This document shows, one piece after another, positions 1-8,262 of a DNA stretch of 37,450 bases. The position numbers and the translations under genes were made by a program. The stretch comes from Spirochaetota bacterium (GTDB lineage: Bacteria > Spirochaetota > UBA4802 > UB4802), in NCBI GenBank assembly GCA_018399855.1, contig JAGYNX010000001.1, positions 1-37,450 on the forward strand, written 5' to 3'. The stretch's first letter is position 1. Every line of letters begins with the position of its first letter. The notes under the pieces were generated by a model that saw only the letters and a program-made list of their open reading frames with translations, did no database searches and had not been told where the DNA came from.

Positions 1-79
1 ATTTTAAAAAATGATTTCATATAATGTCGCAACTGTCAAGAAATTTATAAAAGCTTTATCGAAAGGTTATTGAATCAGC

Positions 80-118
80 ATGACGGGACAACCGGGAAAA
101 GAAGGGATGCCCCGTCAT
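80..118. other. Long-loop inverted repeat after the barrel gene
   Basis: ATGACGGG at 80-87 pairs with CCCGTCAT at 111-118, across a 23-nt purine-rich loop, just downstream of the barrel gene stop. There is no T-run, so terminator function is uncertain. Nothing else is recognisable in 1-127. Confidence 0.3.
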
Positions 119-127
119 TATGTACCA

Positions 128-1486
128 TTAAAATACCAGCGTTACACCGCCCATGGCGAATGTTCTGTTATCAGCGCTGTCCGGGAATGCGTCTCCCGGG
201 AGAAACACCGCGTACCCGGCAAAGATGGAAAAATCATACAATATTTTCCACCTGAGAAGCAGGTCGCCTCCGTGACCAACGAACCGCTCGGGCTCGGATG
301 CTTCCCCGCTGTTGATTGTTCCCGTGACCCGATGTTTCATGTAGTAACTGTACTTGGCGGTAAGGGAAAGGCGCTGCAGCCAGAACTGCTCCATACCCGA
401 AAACGGGGTAAATGACCCCCCGCCCCGTATCACGTGCAGGTTGGCAAGCTGCGGCCTGAGAGCGTATCCCCCCACGTAGGTTCCGAAACCGAGAAAGCCC
501 GTATCATTTCCCCGCACATTTGCCCGTGGGTCCATGTAGCTTGTCTTGTCTTCATCGCCGGATCCGAAGGCATACTGAAATATAAGTGAGGGATTCAACT
601 GGTATGGCAGAAACCAGTTCACCCCCGCCTGTGCCGCGAAGGCCTGCATGTCTGATTCCTCGTTACCTGTAGTATAACTGGTACCCATTTCATACACGCC
701 TTCCGCGTAATAATCCAGCGAATCAGATATAACTCCCCTGACACCCAGACCATAATACTGTGACTGGTAACGGCTCTTGCGGTCGCTCTCCTGGTCACCC
801 ATGTCCACCTGTGCAACCCCAAGGACATAAATCTCCTGGTTACCGATGCCCCGTGACAGGGTTCCACCCGCGAATACCCGTTTTGCACCATCAGAATAAT
901 CCCTGGTACTCAGGTTGTATGGATTGGTGTCCTCCTGGAAAAAGCCCGTGTATGCACCAAACAACTTAAGGTTTACTATGGATGAATACAGTTTCACCTC
1001 TGCCCCGTCGGCCCGGTCATTCATCACCAGTCCTGTTCCCACAAGAAAATATTTTCTTCCGAGGAACAGCTGCAGGGTGCTGTCATCACTTCTGAATCCA
1101 ATATATCCAAGGTCAAGGTCCACTGAATTATCGTTCTCAATATCACGGTATTCCTGGTATAATTCAGCCAGGTATATATCTCTTCCCCTGACATACATGA
1201 ATACGTTTTCTGAAAAAGCCATCTGCAGCCATAGCCGAACCTGGGTGAGGGACGTGGTCAGCGTGGTTCCCTCTTGACGTTCGTCAAGAACCGTAGAGGT
1301 AACCCATCCCCCGTATTGGGGTATGAATGGCTGCACGGCAGGTTTCAGTTTCTGCATGTCCTCGTCAACCTGGAATTCCGGGAAAAGCTCTTCACCAGGG
1401 GTACCAACCTCTTCCTGTGCCCATGATGCTCCGGTTATAAAGGTGAACACGAACAACATCAGCATGAATGATAACAACCGTTTCAT
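128..1486 (-). CDS. Outer-membrane beta-barrel protein, alginate-export/porin-like
   Basis: This 452-residue protein starts with a signal peptide (basic MKR, hydrophobic core, cleavage likely after the Ala-Gln at about 23-24). The rest is rich in alternating aromatic and polar beta-strand patterns with Gly/Asp/Asn-rich turns, and it ends in Phe (GGVTLVF), the usual C-terminal signature recognised by the BAM complex. The general look, including an Arg/Leu-rich strand near residues 80-100 followed by a long acidic loop, resembles alginate-export-type barrels, but the substrate cannot be told from sequence. The start is supported by a GGGGGAGGTG ribosome site and by a 4-nt ATGA overlap with the stop of the upstream gene, implying translational coupling. 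It is the last gene of a three-gene exported operon. Family assignment is inference; outer-membrane location is well supported. Confidence 0.75.
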   Translation of the reverse strand: MKRLLSFMLMLFVFTFITGASWAQEEVGTPGEELFPEFQVDEDMQKLKPAVQPFIPQYGGWVTSTVLDERQEGTTLTTSLTQVRLWLQMAFSENVFMYVRGRDIYLAELYQEYRDIENDNSVDLDLGYIGFRSDDSTLQLFLGRKYFLVGTGLVMNDRADGAEVKLYSSIVNLKLFGAYTGFFQEDTNPYNLSTRDYSDGAKRVFAGGTLSRGIGNQEIYVLGVAQVDMGDQESDRKSRYQSQYYGLGVRGVISDSLDYYAEGVYEMGTSYTTGNEESDMQAFAAQAGVNWFLPYQLNPSLIFQYAFGSGDEDKTSYMDPRANVRGNDTGFLGFGTYVGGYALRPQLANLHVIRGGGSFTPFSGMEQFWLQRLSLTAKYSYYMKHRVTGTINSGEASEPERFVGHGGDLLLRWKILYDFSIFAGYAVFLPGDAFPDSADNRTFAMGGVTLVF

Positions 1487-1941
1487 TCTTCACCTCCCCC
1501 GGCCAGCACCGACACCTTTGACATGATCTCAACAAGTTCTCCCCCGCTTAAGAGGTTCCACTCACCCGCCTCATGTGCCATGATATTATTGGCCACACAG
1601 GCCCTGAAGGCATACCTGTTTGAGGGGATAAGAAAATACATGAGTGAATCATTCAAATCAAGGTATCTTGCGATCATACGGGCCAGTTGCCCCTGTCTGA
1701 TGGGATCATTCTCTGCAAGATTTTCATCTTTCACAATATTTCTTTTTTTCAGTGTGGCCACATTCGCGTCAAACCCCCGGTTACGCTCATCAAGAATCAG
1801 CACGAACATGCTTACCGCCTCCCCCGTATTCACCACCGGTTTATCGGCTATCTCGTTTATGAGGGCCACGTTGGCTGCTCCCTGGGCGAAAAGAATTGCC
1901 GGAAACAGGAGTATAATCAGTAATACCTGCACCTTCCTCAT
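1483..1941 (-). CDS. Small secreted protein of unknown function, middle gene of exported operon
   Basis: The protein has 152 residues, with an N-terminal signal peptide (MRK, Leu/Ile-rich core, cleavage near the Ala-Gln at 19-20). The mature part is mostly predicted helix, with two Cys-free halves joined around a short basic stretch (LKKRN) and a Tyr/Phe-containing segment near residues 100-115. I do not recognise the family. Translation starts behind a strong GGGGGAGGAC site and the gene overlaps the downstream barrel gene by 4 nt, so it is probably made in fixed proportion to that barrel. It could be a periplasmic partner of the FecR-like and barrel proteins on either side, but this rests on context only. 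Confidence 0.7.
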   Translation of the reverse strand: MRKVQVLLIILLFPAILFAQGAANVALINEIADKPVVNTGEAVSMFVLILDERNRGFDANVATLKKRNIVKDENLAENDPIRQGQLARMIARYLDLNDSLMYFLIPSNRYAFRACVANNIMAHEAGEWNLLSGGELVEIMSKVSVLAGGGEE

Positions 1942-1950
1942 GTCCTCCCC

Positions 1951-2688
1951 CTATTCTATCCAGTTGACAATCAGGTTAACCGAGGCCATCCCTTCAAGCT
2001 GCTGATCCAATACATCCCCGGGATTCTGTGGTCCTGCACCCAGGTCACCGCCGAAGTTATTGAAGAAATCTTTCTCAGCATCAGTAAGGTTGTCGGGATA
2101 AATGGGTATCCATGATTTATCCTGCAGCCACCATAACAACGGACGTGGGGCACCCTTTCCAGCAGGCAGGTTGAACTTTCTGTCACCGGTCAGCCGGGTG
2201 AAAACACCCTTATTATTGCCGGCCCAGACCGTGCCGCTTGGCGCATGCACCAGCATTCCCGTTCTAACCCCATAAAAGATATTTTCTTCGGTTCCCCGCA
2301 CACTGGATGTGGCAACAGGCGTACTCACCTTGAACCTGGTTTTCAATTTACCAACACGCTTGATACGGGCATTGATTGACCCGTACTTGATACCCACATG
2401 CGTGTTAGATCCTTTTTTCGTTATCTTGTGGGCGTATACTTTCATGGTGGTCAACTGTTTCACCCGTAACATACTTTTGTCAACGGCAAGAACCGCACGA
2501 GACCCCGCACCGGTACTTATCAGTGTACCGTCACCCAGTTTCTGCCCTTTGCGCAGGTTTAACCACTTCCCCGATTTTTTATATGCCGCATCACCTTTAA
2601 CTGAAATAACACGAATTTCAGCGAATGCCATGCTGGCTATAAACAAAACAGCAATGACAATTCCCGTAATACTGATAAGGTATTTCAT
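1951..2688 (-). CDS. FecR-domain periplasmic protein
   Basis: The protein has 245 residues from the chosen start, with a signal peptide (MKYLISITG and a hydrophobic run to AFA at about 23). It then shows the typical FecR beta-helix pattern: I-x-V-x-G-x-A-x-x-K-x-x-G-W-x-x-L-x-x-G-x-x-L-x-x-G-x-x-I-x-T near residues 26-65, and a PVATSSVRGTE motif near 125-135. FecR domains sit in the periplasm or envelope and often act as ligand or structural modules; here there is no sigma factor or TonB receptor beside it, so classical iron-citrate signalling is not supported. I chose the ATG at 2688 because an AAGGAGG site lies just upstream; a longer frame begins at 2748 without a comparable site or signal peptide. 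First gene of the operon, 9 nt before the next. Confidence 0.8.
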   Translation of the reverse strand: MKYLISITGIVIAVLFIASMAFAEIRVISVKGDAAYKKSGKWLNLRKGQKLGDGTLISTGAGSRAVLAVDKSMLRVKQLTTMKVYAHKITKKGSNTHVGIKYGSINARIKRVGKLKTRFKVSTPVATSSVRGTEENIFYGVRTGMLVHAPSGTVWAGNNKGVFTRLTGDRKFNLPAGKGAPRPLLWWLQDKSWIPIYPDNLTDAEKDFFNNFGGDLGAGPQNPGDVLDQQLEGMASVNLIVNWIE

Positions 2689-2750
2689 GCCATCCTCCTT
2701 CTCACACTTTTTTCCTTCGAGCAACATCAGCAAATCACTTTTAATCAAAA

Positions 2751-2779
2751 AACATACTGAAAATCTGGCACAGGAACAA
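2751..2779 (-). promoter_or_regulatory. Candidate sigma-70 promoter for the FecR operon
   Basis: On the minus strand TTGTTC and TATGTT are separated by exactly 17 nt, about 55 nt upstream of the chosen FecR-gene start. The region between this operon and metF is AT-rich. This is a pattern match only. Confidence 0.35.
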
Positions 2780-2888
2780 ATAATTTTACATGTATAATAA
2801 AGTTAGATATTATTAAAGATGGGTGTTTGCCTATAGTAGTATTGTATGTTCTATTTGTAAAACAAAAAAACTTACTGAAAAAATTATA

Positions 2889-2917
2889 TTGCAATTACCG
2901 GCATATTTTCATTACAT
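2889..2917 (+). promoter_or_regulatory. Candidate promoter for metF
   Basis: TTGCAA, a 17-nt spacer and TTACAT lie about 34 nt upstream of the metF start. The -35 element is good and the -10 element imperfect. No operator or riboswitch (for example SAM) is recognisable in the roughly 200-nt divergent intergenic region. Confidence 0.35.
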
Positions 2918-2950
2918 GCTATACAAATACTATTCTGGTTAAAACAATAT

Positions 2951-3802
2951 ATGGACATCGCAAAAAAATATCAACAAGAACAGGTCATTTCATTCGAGGT
3001 TTTCCCACCAAAGACAGAAAAGGGAATGCAGAATCTCATCTCGGCTCTTACTGACCTTAAAAAATACAACCCGGGTTTTATATCCGTCACCTACGGGGCG
3101 GGTGGATCCACCCGTGAGAAAACCCTTGAAATTGCCCTGATTATACAGGATCAGCTGAAAATGATGCCGCTTGTACATTTCACCTGTGTTGGTTCAGGAC
3201 GCGAAGAGATCCGTGAATACCTTGAACACGTAAAAAAACTTGGCATCAGAAATATTATGGCCCTTCGCGGCGATCCCCCATCAGGTGAAGTCTCGTTTAC
3301 ACCACACCCTGACGGCTTTTCGTACGCCAATGAACTTGTGGAATACATTCGTGATATCGATGGTTTCACCATCGGAGTGGCGGGATATCCCGAGGGACAC
3401 ATTGAAGCCCCGGATATTGCCACTGACATCGCCAACCTCAAGAAAAAGGTTGATGCCGGCTCTGATTTTATTATTACCCAGCTTTTTTTCGACAACGATG
3501 ATTTTTTCCGCTTCGTTGACAGGGCACGGGCTGCGGGTATCGATGTTCCAATTGTTCCCGGAATAATGCCGGTTACTAATTTCAACCAGATAGAGAAGGT
3601 AACCCAGATGTGCGCGCCGAAAATACCCGGCACACTTACCCGTTCCCTTGAACAGTGTGATTCTCGGGATGACATGTGCCAGGCCGGTATCCAGTACACT
3701 ATTACCCAGTGCCGCCAGTTGCAAGAACAGGGGATTCCGGGTTTTCACTTTTACACGCTGAACAGGTCAGGTGTTGTAGGCACCATCCTGGATGCACTGT
3801 AA
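2951..3802 (+). CDS. metF: 5,10-methylenetetrahydrofolate reductase
   Basis: The 283-residue cytoplasmic flavoenzyme reduces 5,10-methylene-THF to 5-methyl-THF, the methyl donor for methionine synthesis or, in acetogenic organisms, the methyl branch of the Wood-Ljungdahl pathway. Family marks are clear: SFEVFPPKT near residues 14-22 with the catalytic Glu16, SVTYGAGGST for folate/flavin binding, ALRGDPP at 104-110, a GYPEGH motif, and an ITQLFFD strand followed by PGIMP. Length matches the bacterial MetF family, with no C-terminal extension. No strong ribosome site precedes the ATG; the upstream sequence is AT-rich. No methionine synthase or other folate gene is nearby, so its pathway use cannot be decided. 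Confidence 0.95.
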   Translation: MDIAKKYQQEQVISFEVFPPKTEKGMQNLISALTDLKKYNPGFISVTYGAGGSTREKTLEIALIIQDQLKMMPLVHFTCVGSGREEIREYLEHVKKLGIRNIMALRGDPPSGEVSFTPHPDGFSYANELVEYIRDIDGFTIGVAGYPEGHIEAPDIATDIANLKKKVDAGSDFIITQLFFDNDDFFRFVDRARAAGIDVPIVPGIMPVTNFNQIEKVTQMCAPKIPGTLTRSLEQCDSRDDMCQAGIQYTITQCRQLQEQGIPGFHFYTLNRSGVVGTILDAL

Positions 3803-3825
3803 TCATTTCTAACCGGCATTCACTG

Positions 3826-3854
3826 TTGCATTTACTGTCATCATCCTGTATAGT
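3826..3854 (+). promoter_or_regulatory. Candidate promoter upstream of the duplicated membrane protein gene
   Basis: TTGCAT, a 17-nt spacer and TATAGT form a near-consensus sigma-70 promoter ending 23 nt before the ATG at 3878. It leaves a short leader carrying an AAAGGAGG ribosome site. Confidence 0.45.
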
Positions 3855-3877
3855 TTTATATACAAAAGGAGGCACCC

Positions 3878-4780
3878 ATGGGTAACAGGCGCATACCGTT
3901 ATATCTTTACGCTGGAATAGCACTCATTGTGTTTATGCAGGCATGCCTTATCTTCCAGGTTGACAGTGTCACCAGGTGGGCAACGCCGGTACTCTGGACG
4001 GGACTCATCCTTGCATTCGATGCCATACTGCGGGGTGCAAGGGGGTTTTCTTATCTTACCACCAGGGCAATCTTCCCTGTTGCCCTCATCTCGGTGATCA
4101 GCTGGTGGATGTTTGAATGGTTCAACATCTTTCTTTCTAACTGGCACTATATACACCTCGCCCAGCCCCTTTCACTTCGTTACCTGGGCTATGCCTGGTC
4201 TTTTGCCACCATCACTCCAGGTGTCCTTTTAACATACGGGATCATTCGAATTATAATGAAGGATATACACTGGAAACCATTGAAGGTCACCCGGGGGCTG
4301 CTGGTTACCCTCTTCGTGATGGGCTTTTTCTTCCTGGCAATACCCATTATCCCCTTTTCCATGTATTTCAGCGGAAGGGCAGCCGACCCCGACCTCTTCT
4401 TCTGGCTGGAATGGGCACGCAATACTTACCTGGCAGAATATACTGCCGCATTCGTCTGGACAGGACTGGTGATGATACTTGAGCCCCTGAATTACCTGCT
4501 TGGAGGACCTTCACTGCTCAGGTCTATGCAGAAAGGCAACTATACATCCCTGGTGGGCCTGACCCTGGCAGGCCTGGCCTGCGGCTACCTCTGGGAATTC
4601 TGGAATTTCTGGGCCCATACAAAGTGGTATTACACCGTTCCCATTTTGGGACATGTCAAGTTGTTTGAGATGCCAATACTTGGATACGGAGGGTTTATAA
4701 CATTCGCGTGGGAACTCTACGCCCTTGTATCATTGCTGTACCCCAGAGCAATCCTCATAGTTGAGGGGCCTGAACAATAA
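3878..4780 (+). CDS. Polytopic inner-membrane protein with apparent internal duplication, function unknown
   Basis: The protein has 300 residues, with about eight hydrophobic segments and few charged residues, so it is an integral membrane protein. Two sections resemble one another: a W-x-FEWFN-I-F then NWHY pattern with a following RYLGY near residues 70-110, and LWEFWNFW then KWYY with PILGY near 233-275. The shared E, N, W and Y residues at helix ends suggest an ancient duplication and a conserved site within the membrane. I do not recognise an enzyme family. The start is fixed by AAAGGAGG seven bases upstream. The pyrophosphatase gene follows after 16 nt and is probably cotranscribed. Confidence 0.8.
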   Translation: MGNRRIPLYLYAGIALIVFMQACLIFQVDSVTRWATPVLWTGLILAFDAILRGARGFSYLTTRAIFPVALISVISWWMFEWFNIFLSNWHYIHLAQPLSLRYLGYAWSFATITPGVLLTYGIIRIIMKDIHWKPLKVTRGLLVTLFVMGFFFLAIPIIPFSMYFSGRAADPDLFFWLEWARNTYLAEYTAAFVWTGLVMILEPLNYLLGGPSLLRSMQKGNYTSLVGLTLAGLACGYLWEFWNFWAHTKWYYTVPILGHVKLFEMPILGYGGFITFAWELYALVSLLYPRAILIVEGPEQ

Positions 4781-4796
4781 AATTCCGAGGGAAAAA

Positions 4797-6458
4797 ATGA
4801 GCACCATCATCGTGACCGGTCACAAAAATCCTGATACCGATTCTGTGTGTTCGGCATACTGCTACGCCAGCCTTAAAAACACGATTGACGGTAAAAATAA
4901 CTACCTGCCGGCAAGGTGCGGCCATCTTAACCGGCAGACAAAATATATCTTCCAGCATCTTGAAATAACTCCGCCTGAATTCGTCAGGGATATCTACCCC
5001 AGGGTAGTTGACGCCATGACCCAGTCTGTTATCTCTGTACATGAGAACGAACCCGTATTCAAAGTATTGCAATACATAGAAGAGATGCGCATACGCCTGG
5101 TACCGGTTATCAGCGATAACAATATTTTCAGGGGAATAGTCAGCCTTTACGAGCTTACCGTCACCGAACTGCTGGGCTCTGAGGACATAACCAAAAAACC
5201 GGAATACCTTATCCGTCCTGAAAACTTTCCCGAAGTCATTCCCGGACACTTTTTTACCCGGGGCACAACAGAGGAATTCAGGGCCGAGATCATTATCGGG
5301 GCCATGCATTTTGAACGTTCCATTGAGCTGATGAAACAGCTGAAGCCAGAAAAAACTATCCTGGTTGTCGGCAACCGTACTGGCATAATTCAGTTCGCTA
5401 TTGAAAACCAGTTTCCCGCCATAATAATCACCGGGGTAACACACAAAAAAGAAATCGAGGCCGATTTTTCCGATTACCGGGGGTGGGTATACCTTTCACA
5501 GGTAGATACCGCCGATACCCACAGGCGGCTTAACCTGAGCATCCCGGTGAAATCAATTATGACAACAGATCTTCCATCGGTAACTGAAAATGATTACCTC
5601 GACCACGCCCGTGAAATGCTGATGCAGGTTGATTACAAGGGACTGCCGGTACTTGAGGGGGAAAAGCTGGTGGGTATTATCACCAGGTCTGACATCATAC
5701 AGCGAAAGTCCCGCAAACTCATTCTCACCGATCATAACGAGTTGTCGCAGGCCATTGATGGAGCCGAAAGCGCTGAAATTGTTGAGATCATCGATCATCA
5801 TCGCCTGGGCACCATACGCACCCGTACCCCCATTTACGTGTACGCCAAACCGGTGGGAAGCACCTGTACCCTGGTATACCAGCTTTACCGGTTCAATGAA
5901 CAGAACATTCCCCCGTCAATTGCCGGCCTGCTCATGTCAGGGATCCTCTCAGATACGGCCATACTTAAATCACCAACCACAACGGGGGAGGACGTTGCCG
6001 CTATCAGGGAACTTTCCGAAATTGCCGGAATCGATTATCAGAAACTGGGCTATGATATGTTCGCTTCCACCGACTCCCTGAAAACCATGGACCCGCAGAA
6101 AGTGGTGGCATCTGACTTCAAGGAATATGCCGAGTTCGGCATAAAAGTAGGAATCGGGCAGGTAGAGGTGGTAACCCTGTCCGACCTGGATGAAGTTCGT
6201 GAGGGTCTTTTTCACGCCCTTGAAGAAATCCGCCGTGACAGGCAACTCGACTGGACCATGCTGATGGTAACCAATATTTTGGAAGAAGACAGCATACTTC
6301 TCACAACCGACATGCCAAAGGCAGAAAAAAAGCTGAGTTACCCGCGAATTGAGAAGAACATCTTCGACCTTCCCGGAGTACTTTCACGAAAAAAACAGCT
6401 GCTGCCTGAAATTCTCCGCGTACTGGAAGAAATGAACAGGGAACGGTCAGTTTCCTAA
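4797..6458 (+). CDS. Manganese-dependent inorganic pyrophosphatase with CBS and DRTGG regulatory domains
   Basis: The 553-residue cytoplasmic enzyme is predicted to hydrolyse pyrophosphate to phosphate. The DHH phosphoesterase core is split: GHKNPDTDS at 8-16 supplies metal ligands His9, Asp13 and Asp15, and the DHH triad lies at 333-335, followed by a DHHA2-type C-terminal domain. Inserted between the core halves are one CBS motif (about 70-125), a DRTGG-type domain with a GNRTGI motif near 191, and a second CBS motif (about 248-300). In the known family these inserts bind adenine nucleotides or diadenosine polyphosphates and tune activity. A longer frame begins at 4761, but the ATG at 4797 follows a CCGAGGG ribosome site and starts exactly before the conserved N-terminus. 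Convergent with the VKOR gene. Confidence 0.9.
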   Translation: MSTIIVTGHKNPDTDSVCSAYCYASLKNTIDGKNNYLPARCGHLNRQTKYIFQHLEITPPEFVRDIYPRVVDAMTQSVISVHENEPVFKVLQYIEEMRIRLVPVISDNNIFRGIVSLYELTVTELLGSEDITKKPEYLIRPENFPEVIPGHFFTRGTTEEFRAEIIIGAMHFERSIELMKQLKPEKTILVVGNRTGIIQFAIENQFPAIIITGVTHKKEIEADFSDYRGWVYLSQVDTADTHRRLNLSIPVKSIMTTDLPSVTENDYLDHAREMLMQVDYKGLPVLEGEKLVGIITRSDIIQRKSRKLILTDHNELSQAIDGAESAEIVEIIDHHRLGTIRTRTPIYVYAKPVGSTCTLVYQLYRFNEQNIPPSIAGLLMSGILSDTAILKSPTTTGEDVAAIRELSEIAGIDYQKLGYDMFASTDSLKTMDPQKVVASDFKEYAEFGIKVGIGQVEVVTLSDLDEVREGLFHALEEIRRDRQLDWTMLMVTNILEEDSILLTTDMPKAEKKLSYPRIEKNIFDLPGVLSRKKQLLPEILRVLEEMNRERSVS

Positions 6459-6493
6459 GAAAAAGGAAGCCGAACATCGGGCACGCCTGTAAC

Positions 6494-7720
6494 TTATCTC
6501 TTCAATTCATATTCCACCACGGCCTTCAAAAATTCTTTCGGCGGAACACCCACCATCCTGGAACCGTTGATAAACAGGGTGGGGGTGGAGTTGATTGACA
6601 ATCCGGCAGCGGTCATTGCGTCCCTGCGGATACGCCTTTTTGTCCCCCCCCTTTCTGCATCGCTTTCAAGTTTCTGTGCCATCTCCCTGGATATTCCCAT
6701 GGCCCTGTATATTTCATCATAGCCTGCAAGAGACCCGTACATTTCCTCAATTCGATGATGACTGGTAAAATGTGCAAGCAGTACATCCTTGAATGCACCC
6801 ACGGCTGCGGCCGCCTGCAACGTGGCAGAAGCCCTGCATGAGCCCCGGTACATTGTTACATCCACGTCAGGATTACATGCCGCATCAAGGGGGTAATGAT
6901 AATACCGAAACACCACCTGGTCACCGAAGAGGGACAACAGGTATCGCTCAACCCTGAAAAACTGGTAACATGCCGAGCAGAGAAAATCTGTGAACACCAC
7001 CACTTCAACCTTCGCGCCGGGATTTCCAATAACCAGGCTGCTTTGCGGCAGGTCCAATTTTTCACGGGGGGTATCCCTGTACTGCGTCATGAACGATTCA
7101 ATAACCCGGGGGGGCGGCACCTCATCTCCATAGTATTCCACCAGCAGCAACGATGTGACAGAACCCAGGAGGAGGATACTGACTGAGAACAACATGAACA
7201 CACCCCCCGCGAACCGAAGGTGCCGCCTGGTGAGAATATCACAAGCATCCCGCAGAAATCTTTTCAGGATACCTGTATACGCTATTCCTTCAGCCCTGAG
7301 CCACAAAAAGAAGATAGCCAGAAGTGCAGCGTTTACCACGTAGGTTGCCACGCACAGTTCACACGCAGCGCCCATGCTGACCATCACCCCGGCCAGGAAG
7401 ACGTCAATCAGCAATGCAAGGAGGGTCACCATCATCATAATGCCGGCTGTTCGCTGCTGCCATTCCCGGTCAGCAGTCATTGCCACAACAGCAACCAGGA
7501 AAATCCATGCAAAAAAGACCCCTCCCAGTGCAGCCAGCGGCACACCGGCAATTTTCGAATATTTGCTTGCAGTCACCTCGAGGCATGTGCTCTGCCAGCC
7601 ATTGCCGCACACGGTTTGATTGATCAATGCCGGGTCGTTGAACTGCTCAACCAGCAGCAGCAGCGAAAGTGATAACCCGGCAAGGGAAAGCAGCATGACA
7701 ATGACAGCATATCGTTTCAT
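6494..7720 (-). CDS. VKOR-DsbA fusion, disulfide-forming membrane oxidoreductase
   Basis: The protein has 408 residues. The first 150 or so form a four- or five-helix vitamin K epoxide reductase (VKOR) domain, with loop cysteines Cys38 and Cys46 and the quinone-proximal pair Cys120 and Cys123 (CELC). After another membrane helix near 170-195 comes a periplasmic thioredoxin-fold domain with the redox motif CSAC at 248-251 and a cis-Pro in STPTLFING near Pro380. In VKOR fusions the thioredoxin part oxidises exported proteins and passes electrons through VKOR to quinone, replacing the DsbA/DsbB pair. The DsbA-like half has three further Cys (in the DAACNP, RGSCRA and VLC-type positions should be checked by alignment). 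Ribosome site is weak. Divergent from a small cysteine-rich exported protein. Confidence 0.9.
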   Translation of the reverse strand: MKRYAVIVMLLSLAGLSLSLLLLVEQFNDPALINQTVCGNGWQSTCLEVTASKYSKIAGVPLAALGGVFFAWIFLVAVVAMTADREWQQRTAGIMMMVTLLALLIDVFLAGVMVSMGAACELCVATYVVNAALLAIFFLWLRAEGIAYTGILKRFLRDACDILTRRHLRFAGGVFMLFSVSILLLGSVTSLLLVEYYGDEVPPPRVIESFMTQYRDTPREKLDLPQSSLVIGNPGAKVEVVVFTDFLCSACYQFFRVERYLLSLFGDQVVFRYYHYPLDAACNPDVDVTMYRGSCRASATLQAAAAVGAFKDVLLAHFTSHHRIEEMYGSLAGYDEIYRAMGISREMAQKLESDAERGGTKRRIRRDAMTAAGLSINSTPTLFINGSRMVGVPPKEFLKAVVEYELKR

Positions 7721-7845
7721 TATTAACCCAACACTTTCATATTTTTTTACATTTCATGTAATTTGTGTTTGAAATTAATTCTCAGTTAATTCATCATATT
7801 TACCTTGTCGGTTCAACAATTATTTATCATGATGGAGGATCATCC

Positions 7846-8130
7846 ATGAAAAAATACTCATGTTGCATTCTTGCCCTGCTTTTCCTGGCAGCGTCAGTCA
7901 CCCCCGTTATTTCCAAGTGCATGTACGGCAGAGACTGGGAAAAGAACGGGAAGAAGATTGTTGTATGTGTACAGGGCGACAGCTTTGCTGATAGAAAAAG
8001 GGGAAAAGAAGTATGTGAAAAAGTTAAGGGAAGCAGCTGTGACACACCAAGCACTTTTTCATCATCATGCGGAAATGGCACATGCTACGATGCTGACGGG
8101 AAAAATCACTATTCACTTTCAGGCTATTGA
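7846..8130 (+). CDS. Small exported six-cysteine protein, function unknown
   Basis: From the ATG at 7846 the protein has 94 residues, with a signal peptide (MKKYS, hydrophobic core, Ser-Lys boundary near 23-24). The mature peptide of about 70 residues has six cysteines at 25, 41, 57, 65, 75 and 80, an even number well suited to three disulfides, and many Lys, Ser and Gly. A GATGGAGG ribosome site precedes this start; a longer frame begins at 7765 but would hide the signal peptide. I do not recognise the family. It is divergently paired with the VKOR-DsbA gene and followed by its own terminator, so it is probably a single-gene transcript. A role as a substrate of that oxidation system is only inference. 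Confidence 0.75.
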   Translation: MKKYSCCILALLFLAASVTPVISKCMYGRDWEKNGKKIVVCVQGDSFADRKRGKEVCEKVKGSSCDTPSTFSSSCGNGTCYDADGKNHYSLSGY

Positions 8131-8166
8131 TTTATTTTTTTCTAAACAACAGTTATAGTATATTCA

Positions 8167-8199
8167 AAAGTCCTCCCGTAAAAAGGGAGGGCTTTTTTT
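8167..8199 (+). terminator. Rho-independent terminator
   Basis: CCTCCC at 8172-8177 pairs with GGGAGG at 8185-8190, extended by further pairs on both sides, and is followed by a run of seven T. It closes the six-cysteine gene. Confidence 0.9.
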
Positions 8200-8262
8200 A
8201 CTTGCACTCTAACGAAACACCTGTTTCACTGTAGAAGAAATATCTTAACAGGAGCACTTGTT

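Noticed and set aside
1523..2005. 160-codon plus-strand frame across two minus-strand exported genes
   Set aside because: It covers the complement of the small secreted protein and the FecR gene end, which have ribosome sites and signal peptides.
3151..3748. Long minus-strand frames opposite metF
   Set aside because: They are antisense shadows of a clear MetF coding sequence, with Ser/Arg/Pro-rich composition typical of such frames.
4755..5444. 229-codon open frame on the minus strand
   Set aside because: It lies wholly opposite the pyrophosphatase gene, whose motifs are intact, and has no ribosome site or family features.
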